Shown one piece after another: positions 36,745 to 45,506 of a DNA stretch of 64,000 bases (the stretch's first letter is position 1; each line of letters begins with the position of its first letter). The DNA is from a bacterium (lineage in GTDB: Bacteria; Planctomycetota; Planctomycetia; Pirellulales; Pirellulaceae): the NCBI GenBank assembly GCA_016124445.1, contig WGNR01000020.1, positions 1-64,000 of the forward strand. The letters are read 5' to 3'. Under the pieces are notes generated by a model, which saw only the letters and a list, made by a program, of their open reading frames with translations, had not been told where the DNA came from and searched no databases. Both the position numbers and the translations under genes were made by a program.

Positions 36745-39417
36745 TCAAGGGCTTGCTGAGCCAGAGATCTGCTCGGCCAACGTCTTTATTTTATCGCGCC
36801 ATGGGGGCAAACCCCAATCTGGGTGCAGCAATTGGTACTGTCCGAGCACCTTTTTTGCCTGATCGAGGTCGGTTTGCCGCAGGCAGGCCAGCTGATAGTA
36901 CTTGGCCTCGGTCCATTCTTCGCTTCCATTTTGAAGCCCTACGAGCAGGGTACGCCAATGCCCCAATGCTTCATCATAATTACCCAGTGTGAATTCGACG
37001 CGCCCTAAACGTTGCAGGTATTCCTGGTCTTTCGGGAATGCTTGGACCAAGACACGCAGGAATCGAGCCGCGTCGGACCACTTCTGCAGCTTCTCGGCGA
37101 AGCTGGCGGCCTTGGAGCAGGCAACCTTGGTGTTCTTGTTCTGCTGAACCAGCGGCATTGTCACGCCGAAGTGATCGGCCAGGCGGCTGTAAATATCGAA
37201 CCCCTCTTCCAATAGCTGGTTGCTGGGCGTTGTCGTTTGGGCAACCGATCGGTCGATTTCCAAGGCCCGCACAATCAATGCGGTCTGTTCGTACGAACTC
37301 CCTTGGGCATTCTTCAAAAGCCAATCGGCGTGCTCGGCGACTTCGGCATCGTTCTTCCGAGTTCTAGCCAGCAGCAAGGCCTGGTAGTGATAGTCCATCC
37401 AGGCATGGTCGTCCGCAGGCAGTTTCGCCACCAGCTCTTTCGTCTGGTCGACGTAGGTAGCAAAGTCCGAAGCGGGCACAAGGTCTTTGCGGGCCAGGTC
37501 CGCCACATTCAACAAGCAGCGAGCTACCCCGGACATGCGATCGGTGGGGGCAGATTTCTTATCGAGGCGCGAATAGAGATCGTCGGCGACTTCTTTGAGC
37601 TGGCCGGCAAGTTTTTTCTTTTCGTCTTCGGAAGTGGCCTGATCGACCTGCTGCCGTAGCAGGTTGCATAGGTCGAACTTAGCAGACCAGAAGTTGGGAT
37701 CGGAAGGTTCGATCGTTTGCAACTGCCGGATCGACGACCCCATCGAACCGCGCGACTGCTGCAGCTTGGCGATGAAGTAGTCTGCCTTCTGGGCATAAGG
37801 ATGGTTGGGGAAATCACGCTTCAGATCTTCCAGAACTTCAATCGCGCGCAGTCCAAAGCGTGGCTCCTCTTTGGTCAGCGCTTGGTAGCAAACAAAAGCC
37901 ATCCACGCCGATTCAGCCGCCTTGCTCGGATTGGGATTCTTCAGGCCTGCCACGGCATCTTGAAAGTTCTGGCCTGCTTCCTCGAACTCATTAAGGCGGT
38001 AGCTGCACCAGCCGAGTGTATATCGGCATTCACTGGCCGAAAGGAGATCCTTTTCCGCCTCGGGGGCTGCCAACGCATCGCGGAGTTTCGTTTGGGCCAC
38101 GCGATACGAAGCGTCGGACTTCGTCTTTTCGGCATCGGCGAAATCTTCCTGACCAACCAGCCACATCATGTAGAAATCATTCGAATCCTGCAGGTCGACT
38201 TGATACTTCTCGATTAATTTGATCGCAGCCGAATGATGTCCCAACTTGGCCAGGCCGATCAATCCTTCGATCCCCATTTGCCGGACGGCGTCGCTGGCAT
38301 CTTTTTGACGCAGACCGGAGTCGGCCAGCAGGACGCAAAGGCTCGTTTTGCCTGGGGAAGTGTTGCCGTAGAACGATTCGATTTTGCTGCGGCCAAACTG
38401 GGCCGCCTCGTCCAATTGGTCCGCATTGAGCAGGCCGCGGCAGTACCAGTAATCGGCCTGATCGACGATTTCGGCTGACGTTGGTCCCGATTCAAGAATC
38501 TTGAAACAGTTCCTGCCTTCGTCCAGGTCGCCATCCAGGATCTCGGCCATTGCCAATCCAATCAGGGCTCGAGCACGCCATTCGACCTCGAGCCCGAGTC
38601 GCTGTGGATCGACCGGGTCTTGCCGCGTTGCGGTATTGTCGGCAGGCTTTTTCATTTCCAGCAGTTCGCGGAAAAGGTCGATCGACGTCTTCGAGTATTT
38701 TGATGGCTTGCGAATGCCTTCGGCGAGCGAAAGATAGTAGTTCGACCACGCCCCAAAGAATGCGGCCCGGCCAACGACTCCTTCCAATTCTCGATTCGCT
38801 TCTTCGCGAGCCTCGCGATTTGCCCCCGGCGGCATGCGATCGATCGCGTCCCACTGCTGATCGACACGATGGTTGAGCGACTTGTAGTAGTCGACCAGCT
38901 TCGGAGTGATTTTGAGAAAGGTCTCCAGGGCCAGCTTATGCGACTCGTTGTCCGACGGATCGGCCAGCCACCGCGATGCCGCTGTCTCGGCCCGGTTGTA
39001 GTCGGCTTGCAGCAACATGACCTGCAGCGCTGGGGTATCGGCACTAGGGTAAGCCGCGAGAAAGTTGTGCACTTGATCAAGGTAGAACTTGGACCGCGCC
39101 GGCTCGTCCGCATATTTCATCAACTGCGTCGCATAGAGCTGCGAAGCGGTATCGATCAGTTCATCCCGGTCGTCATTGGGAATGGAACGCTTCAAGTAGC
39201 GCTCGATTAGCAGCAGCCGCTGATCGGGCATCTTGATACGCGACAAATATCGATCGACGCGGCGGTACTCCTCGATCATCTGTTGCGGCGAGCGCGAATC
39301 GAGCGGCGGTTTGCTTTGAGCCGAGAGTGCGCGAACCTCGATCAGGCACAACAGGGCGGCCAACAGACAGCCTGACAGTGCATGTGAGAATCGTACTTTC
39401 GACAGGAAGAATATCAC
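36745..39417 (-). CDS. Large secreted tetratricopeptide-like repeat protein
   Basis: An 890-residue protein with a signal peptide (about 1-33, ending LSAQSKPP). The rest is almost entirely helical with TPR/Sel1-type signatures, for example ARALIGLAMAEILDGDLDEGRNCF, CRYTLGWCSYRLNEFEEAGQNFQDA and YLQRLGRVEFTLGNYDEALGHWRTL. It probably acts as a periplasmic scaffold. It lies 12 bases after the second ExbD gene and 34 bases before the membrane-spanning protein, so it is almost certainly part of the same machine. Confidence 0.8.
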   Translation of the reverse strand: MIFFLSKVRFSHALSGCLLAALLCLIEVRALSAQSKPPLDSRSPQQMIEEYRRVDRYLSRIKMPDQRLLLIERYLKRSIPNDDRDELIDTASQLYATQLMKYADEPARSKFYLDQVHNFLAAYPSADTPALQVMLLQADYNRAETAASRWLADPSDNESHKLALETFLKITPKLVDYYKSLNHRVDQQWDAIDRMPPGANREAREEANRELEGVVGRAAFFGAWSNYYLSLAEGIRKPSKYSKTSIDLFRELLEMKKPADNTATRQDPVDPQRLGLEVEWRARALIGLAMAEILDGDLDEGRNCFKILESGPTSAEIVDQADYWYCRGLLNADQLDEAAQFGRSKIESFYGNTSPGKTSLCVLLADSGLRQKDASDAVRQMGIEGLIGLAKLGHHSAAIKLIEKYQVDLQDSNDFYMMWLVGQEDFADAEKTKSDASYRVAQTKLRDALAAPEAEKDLLSASECRYTLGWCSYRLNEFEEAGQNFQDAVAGLKNPNPSKAAESAWMAFVCYQALTKEEPRFGLRAIEVLEDLKRDFPNHPYAQKADYFIAKLQQSRGSMGSSIRQLQTIEPSDPNFWSAKFDLCNLLRQQVDQATSEDEKKKLAGQLKEVADDLYSRLDKKSAPTDRMSGVARCLLNVADLARKDLVPASDFATYVDQTKELVAKLPADDHAWMDYHYQALLLARTRKNDAEVAEHADWLLKNAQGSSYEQTALIVRALEIDRSVAQTTTPSNQLLEEGFDIYSRLADHFGVTMPLVQQNKNTKVACSKAASFAEKLQKWSDAARFLRVLVQAFPKDQEYLQRLGRVEFTLGNYDEALGHWRTLLVGLQNGSEEWTEAKYYQLACLRQTDLDQAKKVLGQYQLLHPDWGLPPWRDKIKTLAEQISGSASP

Positions 39418-39429
39418 TTCGGCTAGGGA

Positions 39430-39858
39430 CTACTTTTGAACCAAAGGTATGTAGGAAACGCCTGGGAAGTCGGCGTTCTTACAGGCCTGGATCGCTTCCG
39501 CCGCCATGCGGTAGGGGGCTTTGTCAGGGGCACGCACAAAAGCGCCATCCGCCTTGTTGGGAAACTTGTTTAACACCTCTTCCAGTTCGGTGAACGTGGG
39601 AATGTTGTTGCTGCCGATTTGAAAGACCCACTTTCCATCGGCTTCGGTCAGAACAATGATGGCCGGCTCAAGATCGGTTTTGGCCGACGCGGCCGACTTC
39701 TCGTTCACCTTAGTCACCGCATCTAATTCGCGTTCGGTCTTGGTGAAACTGGCGGTCACGATAAAGAAGATCAAGAGCAAGAACACGACGTCGATCATGC
39801 TGGTCATTTCCAGCGTGATTTGTCGTCGATGATTGCGTTTGTGGCTTGATAGTTTCAT
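39430..39858 (-). CDS. ExbD/TolR family protein (second copy)
   Basis: A 142-residue protein: short basic cytosolic start, one membrane helix with the conserved proton-channel aspartate in MTSMIDVVFLLLIFFIVTASF, and a periplasmic domain ending FPGVSYIPLV. ExbD-type proteins pair with ExbB-type channels to turn proton flow into motion. The periplasmic domain differs strongly from that of the neighbouring copy, so the two probably form a mixed dimer. The gap to the upstream ExbD gene is 3 bases. Confidence 0.93.
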   Translation of the reverse strand: MKLSSHKRNHRRQITLEMTSMIDVVFLLLIFFIVTASFTKTERELDAVTKVNEKSAASAKTDLEPAIIVLTEADGKWVFQIGSNNIPTFTELEEVLNKFPNKADGAFVRAPDKAPYRMAAEAIQACKNADFPGVSYIPLVQK

Positions 39859-39861
39859 GGC

Positions 39862-40278
39862 TTAACCTGGCACCTCGACCGCCAGGCGGACTTTCGAGAT
39901 CCCTTGGCTGGCAAGTTGTTTGACCAAAGCATTCGGGGTTTCGCAGGTAGCACGCTGGTCGATTCGCACGACTACCGTGATCAGGCCAGTGTCTCCGCCG
40001 TTGGCCTCCAATTCCTTGTTGATCAGGAAAGCAATATCGGCCAACTGCATCGGTTTTCCGCCGACGATGATTTCCCCTTTCTTATCGATGTTGACCGTTA
40101 ACGATGATTTCTTCTGGTCTTTCGCACCTTGAAGTTTGGGCAACTCCAGCTTCTCGCGATTGGTCTCCGAGACCTGGGTGACGGTGATAAAGAAGATCAG
40201 CAGTAGGAAGACGATGTCGATCATCGGCGTGATGTCCATCCCCTTGGTGTGCTGTACTCTCTTTTTGGAGAGTTTCAT
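39862..40278 (-). CDS. ExbD/TolR family protein (first copy)
   Basis: A 138-residue protein with MDITPMIDIVFLLLIFFITVTQV, the classical ExbD/TolR helix including the channel aspartate. The periplasmic domain (LTVNIDKKGEIIVGGKPMQL ... VVVRIDQRATCETPNALVKQLASQGISKVRLAVE) matches the standard family better than the second copy. It follows the ExbB gene after 21 bases. Confidence 0.94.
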   Translation of the reverse strand: MKLSKKRVQHTKGMDITPMIDIVFLLLIFFITVTQVSETNREKLELPKLQGAKDQKKSSLTVNIDKKGEIIVGGKPMQLADIAFLINKELEANGGDTGLITVVVRIDQRATCETPNALVKQLASQGISKVRLAVEVPG

Positions 40279-40299
40279 GATCGCTTCTCCAATTCGAGA

Positions 40300-41109
40300 T
40301 TAACGGCGGCGGCCTAGCGGCGTAAGGATTTGTTCGACCCGTTTGCCGACTTCGGCTACCAACGAATCGATCCGATTGCCAAAGTAGCTGTAAGCGACCA
40401 TGGCAGGAATAGCCACCACCAATCCCAATAGCGTCGTGACGAGGGCCTGGCCAATCGCACCGGCAAGATCTTCCGGCTTAGGCGTTCCGCCACTCGCGGC
40501 GATTGTATTGAAGGCCTTGATCATCCCCAGAACCGTCCCGGTCAATCCGAGCATCGGAGCGATCGAACCAATCAGGCCGAGCACTTCGGTCTTGCGGTAG
40601 AGTCTGGCCGTTTGATCTTCGCCTGCTTCTTCGACGGCCGCTTTATACTCGGCAAAACCAAATTCTGCCCCGCGGAAACGTTCCAGGCCGGCTTGAACCA
40701 CGTAGGTAAGCAGAGATTGGTATTCGGGGTTCTTGCAGACCTCCAGTGCCTCGTCCACCCGTCCCTGGGCGATCATTTCTTCCAGTTCGTAAGCGACCCC
40801 CTCAGGCATCAGCACACTTTTGCGGATGGTCAGGAAGTGCTCCACGATAAAGCCGATCGCTACCATTGAAAGCAGACCGATCAGCACACCGACCGTGCCG
40901 CCATCCTTGATGGTGTCGAGCACCGTTTTTTGTTGGGTATTAGTAGATTGAGGAGTTGCGGAATCATCGCTGCCGTCCAACGTCAACGAGTCGTCAGGAC
41001 TAGGCGCAGCGCCGCTGGTACCTTGGGCCCAACCCTGGACCGCGAAGATCCCCAAGATCATGATCAGGCAAAAAACAATGCCTGTCTTTGGCGTGGTATT
41101 ACGTTGCAT
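40300..41109 (-). CDS. MotA/TolQ/ExbB proton channel protein
   Basis: A 269-residue protein with an N-terminal signal-like segment (1-29), a periplasmic linker and three membrane helices, as in planctomycete ExbB proteins. Helix 1 follows DTIKDGGTVGVLIGLLSM. The conserved block LGLIGSIAPMLGLTGTVLGMIKAF and the later ALVTTLLGLVVAIPAMVAYSYF are diagnostic. It should form the pentameric channel for the two ExbD proteins downstream. The extra signal-like N-terminus is common in non-proteobacterial members. Confidence 0.94.
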   Translation of the reverse strand: MQRNTTPKTGIVFCLIMILGIFAVQGWAQGTSGAAPSPDDSLTLDGSDDSATPQSTNTQQKTVLDTIKDGGTVGVLIGLLSMVAIGFIVEHFLTIRKSVLMPEGVAYELEEMIAQGRVDEALEVCKNPEYQSLLTYVVQAGLERFRGAEFGFAEYKAAVEEAGEDQTARLYRKTEVLGLIGSIAPMLGLTGTVLGMIKAFNTIAASGGTPKPEDLAGAIGQALVTTLLGLVVAIPAMVAYSYFGNRIDSLVAEVGKRVEQILTPLGRRR

Positions 41110-41122
41110 ATCGAGGTGCCTC

Positions 41123-42268
41123 TCAAGGTTTGCCAGGGGTCTTGGATTCCGCGCGTAGTTGATTTGCGTGTTGGGTGCCGCCGTAATACAGCAGCAGTTG
41201 CTGACGAATTTCAGTTGCTTGTGCCGTTTGTTGGACTCGCAGCAAAGCGGTATGTGTCTCCAGCAGGGCGGCCGCCGTCAGTTCTGGATATTCATTGCCA
41301 TACAGGGCCGGTACGTACAGCAGATCGAGAATGCCGTTTTCGATCATCAGGAATCCCTGAGAACGCGTTCCGGCGATTCCCAACAGGTACCGGGCCACCG
41401 GTTGGTTTTCGGGCTGCAAGGTGTTGACCAGCGGTTGGAGCTGAGTGCGAGCCCCGTCAAGGTCGCCTGTTTCAATCGACAGATTCGCATTCAGAATGTC
41501 GGGCCACTCTTTCACGACCAGGTTGCCGGTCTTGATGCGACCGATCCAGTTTTCCGCATCGACGTATTTTTCAGCAGTGATCGCGAGAGCCGCCATATAG
41601 ACATAAACGCCATTGGGAAGGTCCGCGCCAAGCTTACCGGCCATGGCGGCGGCCTTCGGTAAGGACTCGGTTGCCAGTTTGTGGTCGAAGAAGAGAGGTA
41701 GCAGGTCCGAAGTAAGCCCGGTTTGCTTGTCGTAGTCGAGTTGCCGCGAACCGGGCAGGCTCGCAAGATCGGCGCGGTTGGCCTTCAGACAACGAAGACA
41801 GCAAAAGTAAGGCTCCAGGGCCGCTTCCCGCTGGCCGTTGGCCAGTCGTCCCCACATGACTGCCTGGCATACCATGTAGGCAACCTTCGAGTCACGATTA
41901 CGGTATCGCTCGAAAAGAGCTTCGGCCGGCTCGAGTGCGCCGGGGTAATCGCCGACCTTCAGGCGCTGATGGATCCGAAACAGCGGAACGCCTACCTCTT
42001 TGCGCAAACGATCGAAGTCGGCCTGTTTGTCGGGACTGACGGTTCCCAGTTCGATCACGTGCCAGGGGATCAGGTCGTGGTCGGTGACTTTTACCCCTTC
42101 GTCATCAAAACCGATCACGGTCACGTTGTTGATCAAGGTCAAGTCGCGCAAGATCAATCGATCGGCCGATGCGATATCAGCGGCTGTCAGGGTACCGATT
42201 GCGGCTGCAAGGGCTATCAGACTGCATCGCCACGATCCTGCACCGGGCCTATTAAAAGGCGGAAACAT
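41123..42268 (-). CDS. Secreted tetratricopeptide-like protein of ExbB/ExbD operon
   Basis: A 381-residue protein with a signal peptide ending near 36 (ADIASADRL). A small beta segment (RLILRDLTLINNVTVIGFDDEGVKV) is followed by helical repeats from about 80 on (for example FRIHQRLKVGDYPGALEPAEALFERY). The start overlaps the end of the von Willebrand protein gene by 17 bases, and the ExbB gene begins 13 bases after its stop, so translation is probably coupled. It is likely a periplasmic partner of the motor. Not a named family. Confidence 0.78.
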   Translation of the reverse strand: MFPPFNRPGAGSWRCSLIALAAAIGTLTAADIASADRLILRDLTLINNVTVIGFDDEGVKVTDHDLIPWHVIELGTVSPDKQADFDRLRKEVGVPLFRIHQRLKVGDYPGALEPAEALFERYRNRDSKVAYMVCQAVMWGRLANGQREAALEPYFCCLRCLKANRADLASLPGSRQLDYDKQTGLTSDLLPLFFDHKLATESLPKAAAMAGKLGADLPNGVYVYMAALAITAEKYVDAENWIGRIKTGNLVVKEWPDILNANLSIETGDLDGARTQLQPLVNTLQPENQPVARYLLGIAGTRSQGFLMIENGILDLLYVPALYGNEYPELTAAALLETHTALLRVQQTAQATEIRQQLLLYYGGTQHANQLRAESKTPGKP

Positions 42269-43286
42269 GGCGATAGGTTCCTCCAGAATCGGTAGCGATC
42301 TGCCGCATTAAAGGTTCGGACGACTTGTCGAGGAAGGAGATCGCATGGATCTTCGTCTTCCGGCTGCCACCGACGTTCAGTGCTTTGACGCCGGGGACAA
42401 CGTCTGCTTCGAACAAACCGTCGGTCATAAAGAAGATGGCGTCTGGTGGAGGCGTCAACTTGAAGGCTTCCTGGAACGCTGACAGCGGCATCGTTCCTCC
42501 TTGGGCCATGACCGTATTGAGCCAACGCTTGACGTTGTCGATATCGCGTTTAGGGTTTCGCCAGCCGCGCATGTTGTAGGGAACGGCCTGGCTGTTGAAG
42601 AAGACAATCTGAAACTCCGACTCGCGCGACATGCTGCGGATCGCTTCGAGGATCTCTTCCTTCACGTATTCAAGCTTAGGCCCGTTCATACTGCCGCTAC
42701 AGTCGGCGATGATGCAGATGCGCGAACCTTCGGCCCGGACACCCATGAAGGTTGTCCCGGCGCCAACCGATCCGCCACCGCCCCCAATTGTGTTGAGAGC
42801 CCCCGACGCGCCTCCCGAGGCGCCGCTGGGCAGCAGCTGCGAGAGACTGACTTCCTCGCCCATTTCGGACGAAGCGGCCGCAGGTGGCTCGATGTTGTCG
42901 ATCAATTCGTCCAGGCTCGACGTATCGGAAGATTGTTCGACTTCGCTGGTATCGAGGACGTCGCCGCTGGAATCGGTCAGATTGATTCCTGGCAGTTCAC
43001 CAATGGTGACCTCTTCGCCTTCGGGAGCCCCGATGCGATAATCACAAACCAACAGCGATAAAACGAAGAGAAGGGCCATATGAAACAGCAGCGAGGCAAC
43101 GCCTGAGATGCTGTCGGTCAGCCAGAAATGGGTTGGAGCTTCCGGTTCCTTTTCCTCGGCGGCATGCAACTGCTCGGCATCCGGTAGGCGGACGACATTT
43201 CCGCAGTGCGGACAGACCACCTCGCCACCCAACTGCTTAGCCGTTGCGGTGAGATGTTTGCCACAATAAAAGCAGGAAAGTTGCAT
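42252..43286 (-). CDS. Zinc-ribbon, membrane-anchored von Willebrand A domain protein
   Basis: A 344-residue protein, first gene of the operon. The start has CFYCGK ... CPHCGN, a rubredoxin-type zinc ribbon in the cytosol (residues 5-30). One membrane helix follows (about 60-82). A low-complexity acidic and serine/glycine linker leads to a von Willebrand A domain (about 185-340), with the MIDAS start DCSGSMNG and a later TDGLF. VWA domains bind ligands through a metal ion and serve as adhesion or assembly modules. The order zinc ribbon-helix-VWA puts the VWA domain outside the membrane. Its place in an ExbB/ExbD operon is suggestive. Confidence 0.85.
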   Translation of the reverse strand: MQLSCFYCGKHLTATAKQLGGEVVCPHCGNVVRLPDAEQLHAAEEKEPEAPTHFWLTDSISGVASLLFHMALLFVLSLLVCDYRIGAPEGEEVTIGELPGINLTDSSGDVLDTSEVEQSSDTSSLDELIDNIEPPAAASSEMGEEVSLSQLLPSGASGGASGALNTIGGGGGSVGAGTTFMGVRAEGSRICIIADCSGSMNGPKLEYVKEEILEAIRSMSRESEFQIVFFNSQAVPYNMRGWRNPKRDIDNVKRWLNTVMAQGGTMPLSAFQEAFKLTPPPDAIFFMTDGLFEADVVPGVKALNVGGSRKTKIHAISFLDKSSEPLMRQIATDSGGTYRHVSAF

Positions 43287-43530
43287 AGGGGGAAACTCGT
43301 GAAAAGCAACAGCCCACCGAGCGGGGCAGCGAACTGCTAAAATAAGAGGAGCATGGCAGTTGCGTTCCGATTGGTGGTGTAAACTGCACTCACATCATCG
43401 TAGGAATTCAGTTCATACGGGTCAATGAATTGGGGCTTTCATCGCGGTTCCCACTAGCCTATGAACTATTCGATTACCCCCATAATGATGTAGCTACCCC
43501 CATTTGGGCTATCCGTCGTAAGAGAGTTGC

Positions 43531-45459
43531 ATGTCAGAAAACGCCAAGAACTTCGAGGGTCTCCAGGTCGCTTCATTCGAGAGCCGTCGCCAGAAAGAAA
43601 TGGCGACCATGATCGAGAAGTTTGGCGGGGTGCCGCACGTGAGCCCTTCAATGCGGGAAATTCCGCTGGAAGATAATCAGGGCGCAATCGATTTCGCCAA
43701 CCGGGTGATCACCGGTCAGGTCGATATCGTCATTTTCATGACTGGGGTGGGCTTTCAGCATTTGATGGCTGCGATCGATCGGAAGGTCAACAAGCAGCAG
43801 TTCCTCGATGCCCTTTCGGACATTATCACCATCACCCGTGGCCCCAAGCCGGTTGCCGCCCTTCGCGAGGCTGGCCTGACACCTAGTATCAAGGTGCCGG
43901 AGCCGAATACCTGGCGCGAGATTCTGCAAACGATCGATACCGAGATCCACATCGCCAATCAAACGCTGGTGGTGCAGGAATATGGCGTCACCAACGCCAG
44001 CCTGGTCGCCGGACTGGAAGCGCGCGGCGCGCATGTCGAAACGTTGCATGTGTACGACTGGGATTTGCCGGAAGACATCGGGCCGCTGGCGGCCAATATT
44101 CAAAAGACGATCGACGGGCAGATCGACGTTTCGCTGTTCACTTCCGCCAATCAATTGAATCATGTCTTGAAGCTGGCCGAACGGCAGGGGCAGTTGGAAG
44201 CCTACAGTTCAGCCCTGCGTGGAACGGTGATTTGCAGCGTCGGTCCGACGATGAGCGAACGCCTGCGAGACTTGGGCTATCCGGTCGATGTCGAGCCGGA
44301 ACATCCCAAGATGGGTCCATTGGTCGCGGCTGCGGCAGAACGCTCGAAAGCGATCCTGGTTCGTAAACGCCAAATCCGTGCCGTGCTGGAGGAGACAACC
44401 AAAGTGGCGCTCAATAAAGATGCGGCCTGGTACAACAGCGCCTTTCTGAAAGCTTGTCGTCGCGAGCCAACCGATTTCACGCCGATCTGGCTGATGCGAC
44501 AAGCGGGACGCTACATGAAGGAGTACCGAGACGTTCGCGCCAAAACGACCTTCCTGGAGCTATGCCGCAATCCGCAGCTTTGTAGCGAAGTGATGTGCAC
44601 GGCGGTCAATAAGCTGGGAGTTGACGCGGCAATTATCTTTTCGGACTTGTTACCGATTCTGCAGCCGATGGGGCTCGATCTCGAGTTCGCCAAGGGAGAA
44701 GGGCCCGTCATCCATAATCCGGTTCGCGATGCTGCCGACGTTGATCGCGTGTTGGAACTGGAAAGCACCGATTCGCTGCACTACGTGATGGAAACGGTTC
44801 GCCAAACGCGTGCTGACTTGCCCGCCGACATGCCGCTGATTGGCTTCGCCGGCGCCCCGTTCACGCTGGCTAGCTACGCCATCGAAGGAGGCGGCAGCCG
44901 TGACTACATGAATACCAAAGCCCTCATGTTCCGCGATCCAGGTGCCTGGCGGGAACTGATGGAACGCTTTGTGCGCGCGATCTCGCGGTATCTCAACGCT
45001 CAAATCGCTGCCGGTGCCCAGGCGGTGCAGCTGTTCGATTCCTGGGCAGGCGCCCTTGGTCCGGACGACTACCGACGCTACGTCTTGCCCTACGTGAAAG
45101 AGATCGTCGCGCAGATTGCCCCTGGCGTGCCGGTAATCAACTTCGCGACGGGTAACCCAGCGCTTTTGCCAATGCTGGCCGAATCGGGGGCAGCGGTGGT
45201 GGGCGTTGATTGGCGCATTCGTTTGGATGTGGCCTGGGAAACGGTTGGGCACAACATCGCCGTGCAAGGGAACCTCGACCCGGTCTCGTTGATGGCCGAT
45301 CCGATGGAGCTTCGCCGTCGTGCGAAAGACGTCCTGGATCAAGCGGCTGGTCGACCGGGGCATATCTTCAACCTGGGTCACGGCGTGATGCAGCATACGC
45401 CGGTCGATAACGCCAAGGCGCTGGTCGATATGGTTCATGAAATGAGCCAGAGGAAATAG
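43531..45459 (+). CDS. HemD-HemE fusion: uroporphyrinogen-III synthase and decarboxylase
   Basis: A 642-residue fusion of two consecutive heme-pathway enzymes. Residues about 10-265 are a uroporphyrinogen-III synthase (VASFESRRQKEMATMIEKFGG, FMTGVGFQHL, FTSANQLNHVLKLAE, SVGPTMSERLRDLGYPVDVEP). Residues about 298-640 are uroporphyrinogen decarboxylase, with PIWLMRQAGRYMKEYR, the FSDLLPILQPMGLDLEF block, FAGAPFTLASYAIEGG and FNLGHGVMQHTP. All main decarboxylase motifs are intact. Fusion would channel the unstable intermediate. It is divergent from the ExbB/ExbD operon across a 244-base region. Confidence 0.93.
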   Translation: MSENAKNFEGLQVASFESRRQKEMATMIEKFGGVPHVSPSMREIPLEDNQGAIDFANRVITGQVDIVIFMTGVGFQHLMAAIDRKVNKQQFLDALSDIITITRGPKPVAALREAGLTPSIKVPEPNTWREILQTIDTEIHIANQTLVVQEYGVTNASLVAGLEARGAHVETLHVYDWDLPEDIGPLAANIQKTIDGQIDVSLFTSANQLNHVLKLAERQGQLEAYSSALRGTVICSVGPTMSERLRDLGYPVDVEPEHPKMGPLVAAAAERSKAILVRKRQIRAVLEETTKVALNKDAAWYNSAFLKACRREPTDFTPIWLMRQAGRYMKEYRDVRAKTTFLELCRNPQLCSEVMCTAVNKLGVDAAIIFSDLLPILQPMGLDLEFAKGEGPVIHNPVRDAADVDRVLELESTDSLHYVMETVRQTRADLPADMPLIGFAGAPFTLASYAIEGGGSRDYMNTKALMFRDPGAWRELMERFVRAISRYLNAQIAAGAQAVQLFDSWAGALGPDDYRRYVLPYVKEIVAQIAPGVPVINFATGNPALLPMLAESGAAVVGVDWRIRLDVAWETVGHNIAVQGNLDPVSLMADPMELRRRAKDVLDQAAGRPGHIFNLGHGVMQHTPVDNAKALVDMVHEMSQRK

Positions 45460-45506
45460 AAAGGGCATTACGCAGGCGGTTTATCCTGCGGCCCTTTCCG
45501 ATCTCT

